Below are positions 1-10,550 of a stretch of DNA of 64,000 bases, piece by piece. The translations under genes and the position numbers were made by a program. The stretch lies in the NCBI GenBank assembly GCA_963932145.1, contig OZ010596.1:81240875-81304874 (forward strand). Direction: 5' to 3'. The notes beneath the pieces are model-generated. The model was given only the letters and a program-made list of their open reading frames with translations. It was not told the origin of the DNA and ran no database searches. This stretch comes from Acanthosepion lycidas (Eukaryota; Mollusca; Cephalopoda; Sepiida; Sepiidae). Numbering within the stretch: the first letter of the stretch is position 1; each line of letters opens with the position of its first letter.

Positions 1-355
1 AAACAAGCTTCCTTCTCTTCATCAAAAGTGTTGAATCACTGGTTGCAGAGGAAGTGTGCCATTGAGCAGAAAAGGCAATAGTCACTCAGAGCAGCATCAG
101 AACTGAATGATGGAGGTGGAAGAATCTCAACACCGCCCATCTGTTTGAACTTCTACTTAGTCAGCCTGGCATTGTCTTGCTGGAACAATGCCCGCCCTCA
201 ACTGACCAAAGATACTCCTTCTTTAGTTTGTCATACATGAGGTCTACCTGGTGTGAACATTTGGAACGAGCTTAAAATCCAGTAATCCTTGGAAATTCCA
301 CCAGACTGAGATCAAGATTTGTTGTTTTCTTTCCACTTCCTAAGTGAGTCAGGAC
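1..355 (-). mobile_element. mariner transposase relic
   Basis: The reverse strand reads like the C-terminal half of a Tc1/mariner transposase. One frame gives WWNFQGLLDFKLVPN, matching the mariner WWDWKGxxxxELLP region. Another gives SDYCLFCSMAHFL followed by FDEEKE, matching SDYHLFxSMxxFLxxxxFxxxEE downstream of the catalytic aspartate. Frame changes and stops lie between the blocks, so it is inactive. The window edge cuts the element, so its 3' TIR is not visible. Family assignment is fairly safe; the subfamily is not. Confidence 0.62.
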
Positions 356-1000
356 TTTCTGGCCAACCTATTATATTTTGTCATTCAATTACACACTATT
401 AGTTTGACATACAGTTTTGTATGTCCTATCTACCATAAATATGTATGAAAAAAAAAAATGAAATATACATGTTGAACAAAGCCATGATATTCAATCAGTC
501 GGCAAACAAGCGATTTATTGTTTTGATTTCTACTTATATTTTTTAGTTCGTTTTGCTTCACTCCATTGCTTATTAAAGTTGATTTATTATTTATTTTCCT
601 TCAACTTTTTTTTTTTTTATATCTCTTCAATCTTTATTGTTTCTTTTGTTTTGTTCATTTCTCTTTGTTCTTCAACGTTGTATAAATGCGATCAAGAATG
701 AAAATGAAAATTTGCTATTATTGTTATTTTCTTGTGTTCCAGCCATTAATGAGCAAATAGATCCAGCCTAAGAAAACCCCTTTCTTTGCACTTTTGAAAA
801 GTCTGAAATTGAATTTAAAAAAAAAAAATACATTGAATGAATACTTTTTAAAGTATCTTGGATGAAATATTATCAATAAATCCACCTGACATTCTGTTGG
901 CCAGTTTCTGATTGATTGAATTTCAATTAATTGTAATTTCTTTGCCTGGTAAAAATTGTTACCCAATTTTATCAGACACTTGCACAAGCATTGGCATCAT
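356..1000. other. AT-rich stretch, nothing recognised
   Basis: Simple AT-rich sequence with A- and T-homopolymers near 450, 610 and 820. No exon, RNA or transposon signature was seen. It probably belongs to an AHI1 intron or to upstream sequence. Confidence 0.4.
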
Positions 1001-1003
1001 TGA

Positions 1004-1065
1004 TTAGTTTGGTTTGGTTTGGTTTACAGCATATCAGCTGCAAAGGGTTATTTAATGCTGACAAG
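1004..1065 (-). repeat. SINE 3' tail fragment
   Basis: On the reverse strand this reads cagcattaaataaccc, then a gatatgctgtaaacc motif, then repeated AACCAA units. The same tail ends several SINEs in this window (for example near 21615-21675 and 36310-36360). Only the tail is present here. Confidence 0.6.
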
Positions 1066-1136
1066 ATTTTTTGAATAGATTTACATGATTAGAATATGTA
1101 TTCTTTGTAAGAAACCAGTCTGTAAAAGATCAGGTT

Positions 1137-1492
1137 TCCAGAGTCTGGTTTTATTGATGTGACGGTTTGTAGAGAGTCTGGTTTTACTGATGTGACGGTT
1201 TGTAGAGAGTCTGGTTTTATTGGTGTGACGGTTTGTAGAGAGTCTTGTTTTACTGATGTGACGGTTTATAGAGAGTCTTGTTTTACTGATGTGATGGTTT
1301 GTAGAGAGTCTTGTTTTACTGATGTGACGGTTTGTAGAGAGTCTTGTTTTACTGATGTGACGGTTTGTAGAGAGTCTTGTTTTACTGATGTGACGGTTTG
1401 TAGAGAGTCTTGTTTTACTGATGTGACGGTTTGTAGAGAGTCTTGTTTTACTGATGTGACGGTTGTAGAGAGTCTGGTTTTATTGATGTATT
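1137..1492. repeat. 33-bp minisatellite, about 10.5 copies
   Basis: A 33-bp unit built on gtgacggtttgtagagagtc followed by ttgttttactgat is repeated head to tail. Most units differ by one to three bases and the last full unit is one base short. Because 33 is a multiple of three, an 11-residue reading TVCRESCFTDV stays open through the array. I take that as a by-product of the period, not as a protein. Confidence 0.95.
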
Positions 1493-1609
1493 CTTTTCAG
1501 ATTGTAGAAAAATTGGTTTTATTGACATTCTTATTTAGTTTATATTTTTTGGTATAGGCCCACCATTTTAAGAAATATCATGTCATCAATTTTTGCTTTT
1601 TCAAAGAGC

Positions 1610-2110
1610 TCCTACATTGCTTATATTATTCTGTTATCCTCATCTTCATTACTATATTCCCAATGTTTCAGTTGTTGTATAGTCCAGGCTTCTTCAGGTG
1701 ATTGGAATTTCAAACCAAACCCTTTATTTTGTCCACTGGGGTAGATTGTCCTCAAGGACATATGGCCCAGCGAATAAAGGTTTTGGTTAGATTCAGTGAC
1801 TAGACCCAAACAGTTGTAAGTTCAATACCAGGCTACAGCAGTGGTGAATCAAAACTTGGAGAGTTCATTTAAAGGAAAATAACTGTGACATCTGGAAGAG
1901 GCGTGGCACATGGAACTAGAACAATCTACCCCAGTGGACGAAATAAAGGTTTTAGTTTGAAATTCCAATCCCCTGAAGAAGGTTGGAGCATACAATGGCC
2001 AAAACATTGTGAATATAGCAATGATGATGAGGATAACAGTTTGAATAATGTAAATAATGTAAGTAATCATAATACCTTAACTCAGAGATACAGACAGAGC
2101 TCATATATAT
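1610..2110 (+). repeat. Tail-inverted composite repeat (TI family)
   Basis: The left part (about 1621-1750) is the reverse complement of the right-hand tail (about 1925-2080). Between them lies a tRNA-like stretch beginning atggcccagcgaataaagg with a B-box-like aagttcaatacc. The right half carries the hallmark gaagaaggttggagcataca followed by caaaacattgtgaatata. The same architecture recurs near 23275, 32340, 36535, 43330 and 46825. No coding capacity was seen. Confidence 0.75.
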
Positions 2111-2182
2111 TGTTTATATTATAGTATTTTTGTCTTGAGAGAGTACGGTCTGAACACTTAGTTAGTATATGTTTAATAGTAC

Positions 2183-2325
2183 AGTGTAACCTGGATATAA
2201 GAGAGTTGTCGGGACCGGAGAAGAAGTCTCTTATATCCAGGTTTGGTCTATTTTGTTTAGGTAAGTATGGCTCTAATTTGGGACCAGAGAAAATCTCTCT
2301 TATATCCGGGTCACACTGTATATAT
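2183..2325. mobile_element. pogo/Tigger-like MITE
   Basis: The terminal repeats are inverted: the left reads acagtgtaacctggatata and the right reads tatatccgggtcacactgt. A second internal palindrome uses the same ggatataagaga core around 2190-2242. TA dinucleotides flank it. The ends resemble the CAGT...GATATAA tips of pogo/Tigger elements. There is no room for a transposase. Confidence 0.7.
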
Positions 2326-2737
2326 TGTTTCACATGCTTGGCATACAGGTTGATCTTCCTTGTTTATCAAGTACGAGTGGGTTATTCTAGTGTGGCCAAT
2401 GCGTAAGCTGGCCAGTTCTATTTTCTTCCTTTCGAGATTTTCTGAAGGCCGACTTCCATTTTTCTAGTTCTAGGCTGAATTGAAGAGTTTATTGTGTGGG
2501 TTATCCTCCAAGCACTGTTATTATTCCTTTTGATGTAGTTTTTGATGCAATTATTTACCACCAGGTGCTTATAAAATGGAAACTTTGCACCTGAAATTAG
2601 CTGCTCTCTTGGATGTTACAGTACTTCCTTGATAATCCATACCTTGTTTTCTGAACTTCAATTATTCAAGCATCAAATGAAGGTGTTTTTCAATGCACAC
2701 ACATCACTGCCGAATGTGATGCAAGGGTTTTTTTGTT

Positions 2738-2975
2738 GTTTGTTTTTTAATTATTTCACCTCATGCAAGGCAGTAGAGCCACTAAGACACAAGGGGTTAC
2801 TGAGTGTGAAAGAATAAGAAAAAAAAGAGGGACATTATTAAAGAGCGAGAACAATAGAAGAGTAATCAAAAGGTCACTAGATAATGATAGACATTGCATT
2901 TAAATTTTTGAAGATGGAAGATGGCTGGAAACCCTGGAACCAGAAGAGAATTCTACAAGCGAAAAGTACAAGGTT
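2738..2975 (-). mobile_element. 5'-truncated LINE, 3' end (J family)
   Basis: On the reverse strand this ends with the recurring gtaaccccttgtgtcttagt, then tggctctactgccttgcatg, then a gaggtgaaat run into A. It is one of more than a dozen short 3' copies of the same LINE seen here; compare 4166-5757 and 55700-56160, where part of the ORF is readable. Confidence 0.65.
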
Positions 2976-3655
2976 GTTGTTTAAAGTGGGTTTATTGGCA
3001 ATACCATAGAAAAATTGCTCAAGCTTCCTTTGGCACTTCCCCTTTTGGGGATGTGCTGGGTGATGAGCACAAAGGAAAAATACTGCCCAGAAGAGGGCCT
3101 TCTGGGGCTTGAGCTGATATCAATTTTCAACTTTCCCGACAGAAGCCGGACATCAGATGAAAAGAAAAATTTAAATCACCCAAACATTTTCAATTATCCA
3201 AACTAAATCTATTCTAATACTTCATCTCAAACAAATATTTTGAGAACTTAGAAAACCATACATTTCGAACAATTATCAGTGTTAATGTAAATGAAACCAA
3301 AATAAGTGACTTGTTCAGTGCAGACTGTCCTGGATATAAATGCCTAAGTGATCAGGGTATTGTTGGACTTGTAACCACAACAGAAAATGTTGAAGGGGGA
3401 AGAAAGCTTGTAATGATATAGGCCATGTTGAATTCAAAAGCACCAAAACCTAATTTTAAACCCTGAAGCAATGGTTATGTTTGAAAAATGTATAAGTTAG
3501 GCTATGCTTTCAACCAGAAGCTACCTTTACATCTACTGTAAACCCAACTTTGGAAGTTAACACCAGAAAAACACAAGGCCATCTGGAAACAGAAAAAAAT
3601 TGATGCATTTTTTTCTGCAAAAATTGTTTGTAATTATTTACACTATCTACATTGT
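2976..3655. other. Unassigned intronic sequence
   Basis: Mixed-composition DNA with no exon, RNA or terminal-repeat signature that I can support. Short ORFs here (60-63 codons) show no domain. Confidence 0.3.
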
Positions 3656-3659
3656 TCAA

Positions 3660-4035
3660 ACTGTTGTCGTCATCATTATTTTCATGGCCCAGTGGATAAA
3701 AGCATTATTTGAAGTAATCCAATGACTTGACCCAAAATTGAGTTTAATACCTGGCTACAGGAGAGGGAACAAAAACTGTTGAGTTACTAAAGGGAAATAT
3801 CTGAAACTGAGATATCCAGAAAAGGCATGGCATGTGGAACTAGATCGATCTATTCCAGTGAATGAAATAAATGGTTCGGTTCAAAAATTCCAACATATAT
3901 CACTTCAAGAAGGCTGAAGTGTACAACAGTCGAAACGACTTGAATATGACAATAAAGATGAGGATAACAGTCTGAACATTGTAAATAGTATAAATAATTA
4001 CAATACCTCATCTCAGAAATATAGACAAAAGCGTT
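3660..4035 (+). repeat. TI-family repeat copy
   Basis: It contains the tRNA-like line catggcccagtggataaaag, a gagtttaatacc B-box relic, the aaggcatggcatgtggaact box, and the tail with cgaaacgacttgaatatgac. It ends in the usual acctcatctcagaaatatag. It is diverged by many substitutions from the other copies, so it is old. Confidence 0.7.
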
Positions 4036-4165
4036 TGTAAATAATATTTAATGATATCAATATTAAGTTTAGAAAATGATTTTTTTCTTTATTATTTTTT
4101 TTAGAATTTAGACATTTCAAAGAAAATTTAAATCCCACTGAATTTCTTTCTGCTTTTATTTGCAG

Positions 4166-5240
4166 ATACCTTTGGAAAGAAGTTATAATTGTTGCTTTAC
4201 AAACTGTTGCTTTGAATATCTCGAAGGCCTTTTACAGGGTTTAGCATCTGGCTCTTCTTCACAACTTGAAAGGTTATGATGTTTCTGGACAAATTTTTGA
4301 ACTCATTCACTCTCTCTTATCGAATCTCAAAATGAAAGTTATCTTGAATGTCCAATCTTCAAGGTCTTTTTACGTTAATGCAGGTGTCCGCCAAGGCTCT
4401 ATCTTTGTACCTATATTGTTCCTAATTTTCATCAATGATCTTCCCGATGGCTTCGGTTTTCAATTATCTATGCTGATGACGCGGCCATTTATTCCTGTCT
4501 CAATAAAAAGCCTGATCAGTTCAGTAAAGTCAAATTGGCAGCTAATCTAAAAACTTATCTACATTGTGTTATTAACTGGGGCAAGGAATGGTTTTAAATG
4601 AAACTGCTCTCTATTAATCATCTAAGAGAAACCTTTTTGCCTTCCAATCAGCATGGCTGATGTTAACCTCCAGGAGAATGACTCATTGCATCTTCTCATA
4701 CTAATTTTTTCCGTTGACACAAAGGATTATATTGAATCAGTTGCTAGGAAAGTTTGCTCACTGTGTGGTGCCAGACACTTTTTCTCCCCAGAATTTACCT
4801 TATATATTTATAAGTCTACCATTCATCCTTTCTTTGAATATTGCTACCATATATGGCCTGGTGATCCTGCTATATATTTAGAGGTTCTTGATAAAATCCA
4901 AAGAAGAATGTGCAATGTTATCAGTCCTGATCAGGCATATTTGCTTCAGTCACTTTCCCACTGTTATAATGTACCTTCTCTCTGCTTTTTCTATAAATAC
5001 TTTCACAGTAATTGTTCTGAGGAACTTTCCTCCATGGTACCTAGACTTTATGAATTTAAGCACAATACCAGATTGGTGCCAAAGTCTCATCATTTTGCAG
5101 TTGAAATGTCTAGATACAATCATAAGTCCTCTGTAGGCAGTTTCTTTTCTTGTACTTCTTACTTGTGGAACTATTTCTTCTCAGGTAACTTTTTTTGCCT
5201 TCCATTAATAATTTTTCTTGATAAATTTTACCTTACACAT
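4166..5240 (+). mobile_element. LINE reverse transcriptase relic (J family)
   Basis: Non-LTR retrotransposon ORF2 remnant. In successive frames it shows the RT palm stretch LNISKAFYRV, then GVRQGSIFVPILFLIFINDL (RT motif with the PQGS-type loop), then a thumb and C-terminal region with CSLCGARHFFSP, KIQRRMCNVI and LCFFYKYFHSNCSEELSS. The YADD catalytic region is disrupted by frameshift. Jockey/CR1-like by these motifs; the exact clade is uncertain. It lies in the AHI1 intron before the exon at 7506. Confidence 0.8.
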
Positions 5241-5757
5241 TTATAAGTTGACCATTCATTAATGTATTGAACATTGCTGTTACATGTGATCTGGTGGTTT
5301 TACTAGATATTTAAAGAGTCTTGATAAAATCCAAAGAAGAATCTGCAATGTTATTGGTCCTGACTTGATATCTTGACTTCAGTCACTTTCCCACTTGTAA
5401 CCTAGCTTCTCTGAGCTTTTTTTATAAATATTTTCATAGTAATTGTTCCAATGAGCTTTTATCTTTGGTACCTAGGCTTTACGAATTTAAGTGCAGTCTA
5501 ATCATATTCTCATTGAAATAGATGTAACTGAAAGTTCTATTATAACAGTTTCTTCTATCACACGTCTTGCTTGAGGAATTATTCCTTCTTGGTTAACTTT
5601 TATCTTCAAAAATTTAATTGCAACGTAAAATCTTGTCTTTTTAATTCTTGTTCTTCTATTCTTTCTCTTTAATAGTAGTTTTTTTCATATTCTCTCACTC
5701 AGTAACTCCTTGTGTCTTAGTGGCATTACTTGTTTGGGGTGAAATGGTTAAAAAAAA
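5215..5757 (+). mobile_element. Second J-family LINE 3' copy
   Basis: The sequence restarts from the thumb region (ataaaatccaaagaagaatc) already read at 4890. It runs to the 3' end ttgtgtcttagtggcattac and a poly-A at about 5750-5760. This is either an independent 5'-truncated insertion next to the first or a local duplication. Confidence 0.7.
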
Positions 5758-6360
5758 AAAATTGCATTATATGATTACTTCCTTTGCACAAAGTACCATT
5801 GACGATACATGACTCTTGTTGATTACAATGACTAGGAAGCCAATAAAAATTGGTTTCCCCTGAATTGGGTCTGCCAATACCCATGCAAAGACATCACCTA
5901 GTCCATATTGTAATGATGAAAAGCATTTACTTTCCATGATATATTTATTCTTCAATACAATATCCTTCCTTGTCAATGCACTTAATCCAACATCAATATT
6001 GCTAAGCTGAGAAAACCACATAGTATTGAAACCCATTCTAGTTTGACTCATGCAATCAGCTGACAGATAGCCCTGTTGGCATCGTGTAGAATATGTCAAC
6101 TGCATTCCTTCCATAGGAGAAGAAATAGCCCCCCCCACACACACACACACACTAAAAGAAGCTACCTTGTAGGTGGACACTTTCAGGTGTAAGTATATAT
6201 CCAACCAATGTTTTCCCATAGACTCAAGTATTATCAGGATTAATGGTTACCTATGAACCTGGCCCATATTAACTTGTAGATTGATTTGTTTTTAATAGCT
6301 TATCAATCTTTTGCAGGTTATTTAAAGCCAGAAAATATTTTAGATTGTAAGAATTTTTTG
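5758..6360. other. Unassigned DNA with a 150-codon reverse ORF
   Basis: The reverse strand is open from 6219 to 5767 (150 codons), including a (CA)n run that reads as SVCVCVGG. The remaining peptide, for example GKPIFIGFLVIVINKSHVSS, matches no family I know. Without splice sites or a second copy I cannot call it a gene; it could be a degraded retroelement or chance. Confidence 0.3.
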
Positions 6361-6362
6361 AG

Positions 6363-6660
6363 CTAATAACGATTTACTGATACAAGTCCTACTAATTAAC
6401 TCATATTTTGGTAGGGGAAGATGGATTCATGCCTTTCTGAAGTACATAAGTGAATATAATGAATCCAAATGGAATTGAAACTCGGCTTTCCAATTTCCAA
6501 TATGAAGCCATTATCCATTACATTAACCATATATCCAAACTTACAGGACCTGCTATTCCCAAGTGGTCACCCATCTATGTATGAACCAGGCTCAATGTTG
6601 CTTAACTTCAGTGATTGTATAACAACCAGCATTTTAATATGATATGGCCATAAGGCTTTT
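6363..6660 (-). repeat. 5S-tRNA composite SINE, reverse copy
   Basis: The reverse complement of about 6536-6660 follows 5S rRNA from its 5' end: cttatggccatatcatatta, then tcactgaagttaagcaacat, then tgggtgaccacttgggaata and ggtcctgtaag. Downstream on that strand comes a tRNA-like module with a diverged B box, then gttaattagtaggacttgta. It is a retroposed, diverged copy, not a functional 5S gene. Confidence 0.85.
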
Positions 6661-6734
6661 ACTTGTGGAGTCAACTATAAACCTAGCCAATGTTTGCCTA
6701 TAGACTCAAATATAAACTCTATCAATGTTTACCT

Positions 6735-6875
6735 ATAGTCCTCGGTATGATGATAAAACTACATCTGGCAGGGGAAACTGAAGGGATACAGTTGTGTTAA
6801 ATATACATAGATTTTGGTATTGAATAACCCATATAGATTGATATGTCACTAAACAAAATCAATCATCAACCTATG
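6735..6875 (+). repeat. SINE-B fragment with shared tail
   Basis: It starts near cggtatgatgataaaactac and ends with ttggtattgaataaccc, gatatgtcactaaac and an AATCAATC tail. The head matches the SINE-B copies at 53275 and 35940. Internal parts are missing. Confidence 0.6.
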
Positions 6876-7348
6876 AAAATAGCCTAACAAGGGTTGATCT
6901 GTCATAAAATCCACCAATGCAATTTCAGTTTACTGGGTACACTGAATTGAGTGAGCATGGATTCCAAATGACACTTTGTGTAATCTGAAAATAGCTGGAT
7001 GCTTGGTGTACTTGATGACATGTAAATAGACTAGAGTCCAATGTTATACATTAATGAAAACTATCTACTGTCTTTTGGGTCCCCTGAGTTAAGAGGTTTT
7101 ATTTTTGTCACACATTACTCTTGAAAAGAGCTGAAGAAAGAATCAGCTGACCTGTTGTGCAAACAACAAGAAATATAAAAAAAAAATTGTCTGAACAAGA
7201 TTGACTATAATGTGTGTGTGATGGTAGTTTTCTTCCTCTTATGAAGTCTATTATTAATTTCTGCAATGAAACGTTAAAATATATTGGGAAATTTATGCTA
7301 CTTTTAAATGCTGAATTTGTTGAAGGAATCGAGCAGGTTATTTTGAAA

Positions 7349-7465
7349 CAATTCATATTCTTTTATTGTCCTTAATAGTAGTTTTTCTCCTATTCTCTAA
7401 CATTCGGTAACCTCTTGCATCTTAGTGGCTATATTGCCTTGCTTGGGATTAAATGATAAAAAATG
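7349..7465 (+). mobile_element. J-family LINE 3' end
   Basis: A very short 3' piece: cttttattgtccttaatag, then taacctcttgcatcttagtg and tgccttgcttgggattaaat, ending in A-rich sequence. Confidence 0.7.
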
Positions 7466-7505
7466 ATTTATTCTAAATGCTATTCTTCAAAAATGTCTTT
7501 TGCAG

Positions 7506-7558
7506 TTTTCAAAAGAGACTGGACGTTCTATAAAGATATTTCCATCCCAGAAAAAAAG
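7506..7558 (+). CDS. AHI1: AHI1 exon a (end of a WD40 blade)
   Basis: Acceptor ttttgcag precedes it and a gtaaca donor follows. Two bases complete a codon split by the previous intron. Then it reads FKRDWTFYKDISIPEKK and ends in phase 0. Human AHI1 has WTINKEIKETEFK immediately before GIPI, the same length and pattern as WTFYKDISIPEKK before GIPI here. The +4 to +6 donor bases (aca) are weaker than in the other introns. The exon before it was not found in the window. Confidence 0.85.
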
Positions 7559-7637
7559 GTAACATTTGATATATATATTTCTTAAGAATTAATGGATTTA
7601 TTTTTACTCTGACATTTTTATTATTTTGAAAGGTTAT

Positions 7638-7993
7638 TATATTGGACACTTCTTATTTGAAGTAGATGCCCCGTTTTCGTTGATTTATCAAACTGAACAG
7701 ATAGGAGCTCTCGAGAAAAATAATCTTAGTGAAGAGGATGCATTTTCTTTAAATAGGGCATAAAGAGCCTTGCTTACTGTGAAGTGCTCTGTGGCTGAGT
7801 GATAAAGCATGCCAGATCAAACGGCAGTTTTCCCTTACAAAGGGTGACGCAGGTTCGATGTCTGCCAGCAGGTATATTTTCTTTACTTAGATTTCTTGAA
7901 TGTGCAGGCTGATAGACATTACACACTGTTAAATAAATAAATGAAAAGGGTGAGTCTATTTCAAAAAAGAAGTGTCCACTATAATAACATTTA
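7638..7993 (+). mobile_element. Foldback element with tRNA-like core
   Basis: Terminal arms of about 60 bp (ttattatattggacacttct on the left, agaagtgtccactataataa on the right) surround a tRNA-like stretch at about 7785-7870 with ctgtggctgagtgataaagc and cgcaggttcgatgtctgcc. The sequence gaatgtgcaggctg is the inverse of the family mark seen in the element that follows. No protein. It lies just after the exon ending at 7558. Confidence 0.72.
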
Positions 7994-8010
7994 AAGTAAG
8001 ATATGTGCAT

Positions 8011-8505
8011 GTTTTAAGACATTTTTATGTTTATACATTCTTTTTATAGATACAAATATTTAAGTAAATGATCTGTTTTATAATAAACAGTATTAAACAA
8101 CATTTACCAGCCTGAATGTCCAAGAAATTTTCATAGAAAATATTTGTCCTCTGACAGGAATTGAACCTGTATCCTATCCGGAACCGTCATATATCTTGAT
8201 GTGCCATGAGCAGATATGAATGTACGTGAGAAAATCATGGAAGATTGTAGTTTAAAGACAGTAAGACCTTGCTAACTGAATGCTCCTCTGTGACCCAATC
8301 AGTTAAAGGCACATCAAGATATATGACGGTTCCGGATAGGATACAGGTTCAATTACTGTCGGAGGAGGAATATTTTCTATGAAAATTTTTCGGACATTCA
8401 GGCCGGTAAATGTTGTTTAATACTGTTTATTATAAACAGAGCATTTACTTAAATATTTGTATCTATAAAAAGAATGTATAAACATAAAAATGTTTTAAAA
8501 TAATT
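8011..8505. mobile_element. Foldback element with central tRNA-like module
   Basis: Two arms of roughly 195 bp (about 8011-8207 and 8308-8502) are near reverse complements around a spacer of about 100 bp. The right arm reads as a tRNA-like unit: gacccaatcagttaaaggca (A-box side) and gatacaggttcaattactgt (B-box side). The left arm holds the same unit inverted. Arms also contain the family mark cagcctgaatgtcc. Related elements are at 7638-7993, 11350-11640, 24300-24545 and 49665-49800. Confidence 0.82.
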
Positions 8506-8705
8506 GTCTGACTTTATCCATTTCATATGTGTGTGTGTATGTGTGTGTGTTTGTGTATTATTGTCAATTTTTTATGTTAAGTATCTGTACAATTTTATAA
8601 CCTTTATGTTTGGGAAAAATTTAAATGCAAAAATACAAAAATTTGATTTCATTATTTTGTGAGAATTATTTATAAAATATGAAAAGGGATTTAAGTGGAA
8701 AAATA

Positions 8706-8826
8706 GATTTTTATTAGATGAAGCAACGTCAGCCATTATTATTAATTTTTGAATAGTATTTACTTTCATCTTCATTTTTTATTAGATGAAGCATTGTCAA
8801 CCATTATTATTCATTTTTGATTAGTA
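8706..8826. repeat. Tandem unit of about 60 bp, left half of split array
   Basis: Units built on cttcattttttattagatgaa, then gcattgtcaaccattattat, occur here about twice and continue after the transposon at 8824-9668 (9666-9760). The array was therefore split by that insertion. Confidence 0.75.
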
Positions 8827-9668
8827 CGGAGTGGGATGGATGAATTGTCGTCTAAATGAGACAAAAATGGAAATAACATCTCATTCTAACAGATAAATTT
8901 ACCAAAATTACACAAAAAGATCTTGAAATACTAAAGAGTAAATTTATTCAATAAAATCACCATTGGCTTCAACCATGGCCTCCAGATGACTTTGAAATCT
9001 CCTGCAACCTCTTCTGAACAATCTTCTTGTTGGTGAATGCTGCCATAATCCTTGCCTTCAGTTCATCTTTGGTATTAAAAGGAGTTTTGTTGGTCTCTTG
9101 CTCAGTTGCATCCCACAATCAATGGTGTTGCAGTCTGGGGTGCCAGGTGGCCAGATGTAAGGGGGCCATGTGATTGCAGAAATTGTCTGACTGCCAAGAC
9201 TAGGGTCTCTTGTGTAGCATGGTGCAAAGTCCTGTTGCCAGACATAGGGTCTTCTAGCAGCCACTCTCTTGACTCAGGGCAGCACTCTCTCCTCAAGGGA
9301 TTTGATGTAGGCCTCCATGTTGTGTGTGAGACTCTGTGGGAAGATAAATGGAGGTATGACGTCAACATCACTTGATGTTGACTGGATATATAATCCAACT
9401 CTATCTGAATCTTCTACACTGTCACTTAATTAACACCCAAACACTTTGAAATGTTTGTATTGGAGCATCCGGTGTGAATACTAAGCAGCACAGCATGCCA
9501 TTTCTAAAATTCTGGCAGGGTGAATTGTGCTATGATGCTCTTTTTCTCACTGATGGTGCCCAACTGACCCTACTATACTGTGCAGTTGGCAAAAACAAGC
9601 CATGTGTATGCATATGTAAAATTAAAAATATAAAAATGGCAACAATTTACCTATCGCAGCATGTATTT
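8824..9668 (-). mobile_element. IS630/mariner-like transposon (IM family), defective
   Basis: The terminal inverted repeats are ggatggatgaattgtcgtct on the left and the inverse of gcaacaatttacctatcgca on the right. The reverse strand encodes, in broken frames, DDE transposase pieces: AARRPYVWQQDFAPCYTRD (second catalytic Asp in WQQD) and LAPQTATPLIV/PPYIWPPGTPDCNTIDC, corresponding to the usual WPPNSPDLNPLDY. Elements of this IS630/Tc1/mariner type are common in invertebrates. Several frameshifts make it inactive. Four relatives are in the window. Confidence 0.85.
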
Positions 9669-9760
9669 ACTTTTATCTTCATTTTTTATTAGATGAAGCA
9701 TTGTCAACCATTATTCATTTTTTGCCTAGCATTTACTTTCATCTTCATTTTTTTTTTTTT
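9666..9760. repeat. Tandem unit of about 60 bp, right half of split array
   Basis: It continues the unit seen at 8706-8826: tttatcttcattttttatta, gatgaagcattgtcaaccat, then a second truncated unit running into poly-T. Confidence 0.7.
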
Positions 9761-10348
9761 AGTTGTTTTTGTATTTTAACCTTACTGGGGCTGTCAGTTT
9801 ATGTGAGCAAGCAGACAGTTCAGTTTTGTAAAAACGATAAACTCTTTGTGCAACTTGAAGCTTAGCCTTATGTCTAATCCATGCTTGAGTAAATTTGCAG
9901 TAAAAATTAATTAAAAAAAAAAAAATAAAATAAATGAACCTAGTTCCAAATTAATAACAATGGTAGTGATGGTGACCATGGTTAAACATTTCTTGTTTGT
10001 AATTTTCTGTTGGCTTCTTCCTTATATGTTTGGTGAATTGTCTCCCAAAGTGCATCTTAATTTCTTCAATTGCTTAACTTCCCTTGCAGGTCCCCATCAC
10101 TCTATTGTCGTTTACTTCTTTTGTCATTATTCCTATGTGACACATATGTGTACTTATTGACATTCTAAGTAGAATGTTTTTTGAAGTATTTTTAATGTCT
10201 TATGATGATTATGATATTGTATTGATTAATTGATGGCTGAAGTAGCAAACATCATGCAAGTCGTACCAGCATATGCTTCATTACAGAAAAAACTGAATTA
10301 TAAACTTCAAACATGTTGATGATAATGTTTTTTTTTTTTCTTCAATAG
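9761..10348. other. AHI1 intron sequence, nothing recognised
   Basis: Runs up to the acceptor at 10347-10348, preceded by a long T tract at 10329-10340. Fragmentary AT-rich DNA with a poly-A near 9912; no element ends seen. Confidence 0.4.
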
Positions 10349-10443
10349 GGAATTCCAATCAACTGCCTTAAAATGCATTGTAGTGGACGTCGACTCCTTG
10401 TGCATTATCGTGACAGCATCATTTGTATGATTGACCTTCGTAT
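10349..10443 (+). CDS. AHI1: AHI1 exon b (WD40)
   Basis: Acceptor tttcttcaatag and donor gtgagt. Reads GIPINCLKMHCSGRRLLVHY then RDSIICMIDLR, starting in phase 0 and leaving two bases (at) over. Human AHI1 has GIPISYLEIHPNGKRLLIH and KDSTLRIMDLR at this place, so the assignment is secure. This is the middle of a WD40 repeat. Confidence 0.95.
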
Positions 10444-10550
10444 GTGAGTAAACAAAATAGATTAAAATCAATCACCATAATAATATTTCACAATGAATCA
10501 CCTGTATCCCATTCATTATAAATAAGGGAAAATTATAGAGAATAAATTAA

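Noticed and set aside
1159-1557. 132-codon ORF with TVCRESCFTDV repeats
   Set aside because: It is a 33-bp minisatellite whose period keeps the frame open; no start context, no splice sites, no second copy.
5767-6219. Gene on the reverse strand
   Set aside because: No known domain, includes a CA repeat, and lacks splice or promoter support; left as unassigned.
1-7505. The AHI1 exon preceding 7506
   Set aside because: I searched for the WD40 segment expected before WTxxKxI and found no candidate with matching phase; it is probably upstream of the window.
7785-7870. tRNA gene
   Set aside because: A- and B-box-like sequences are present but the cloverleaf arms do not pair well, and it sits inside a repeated foldback element.
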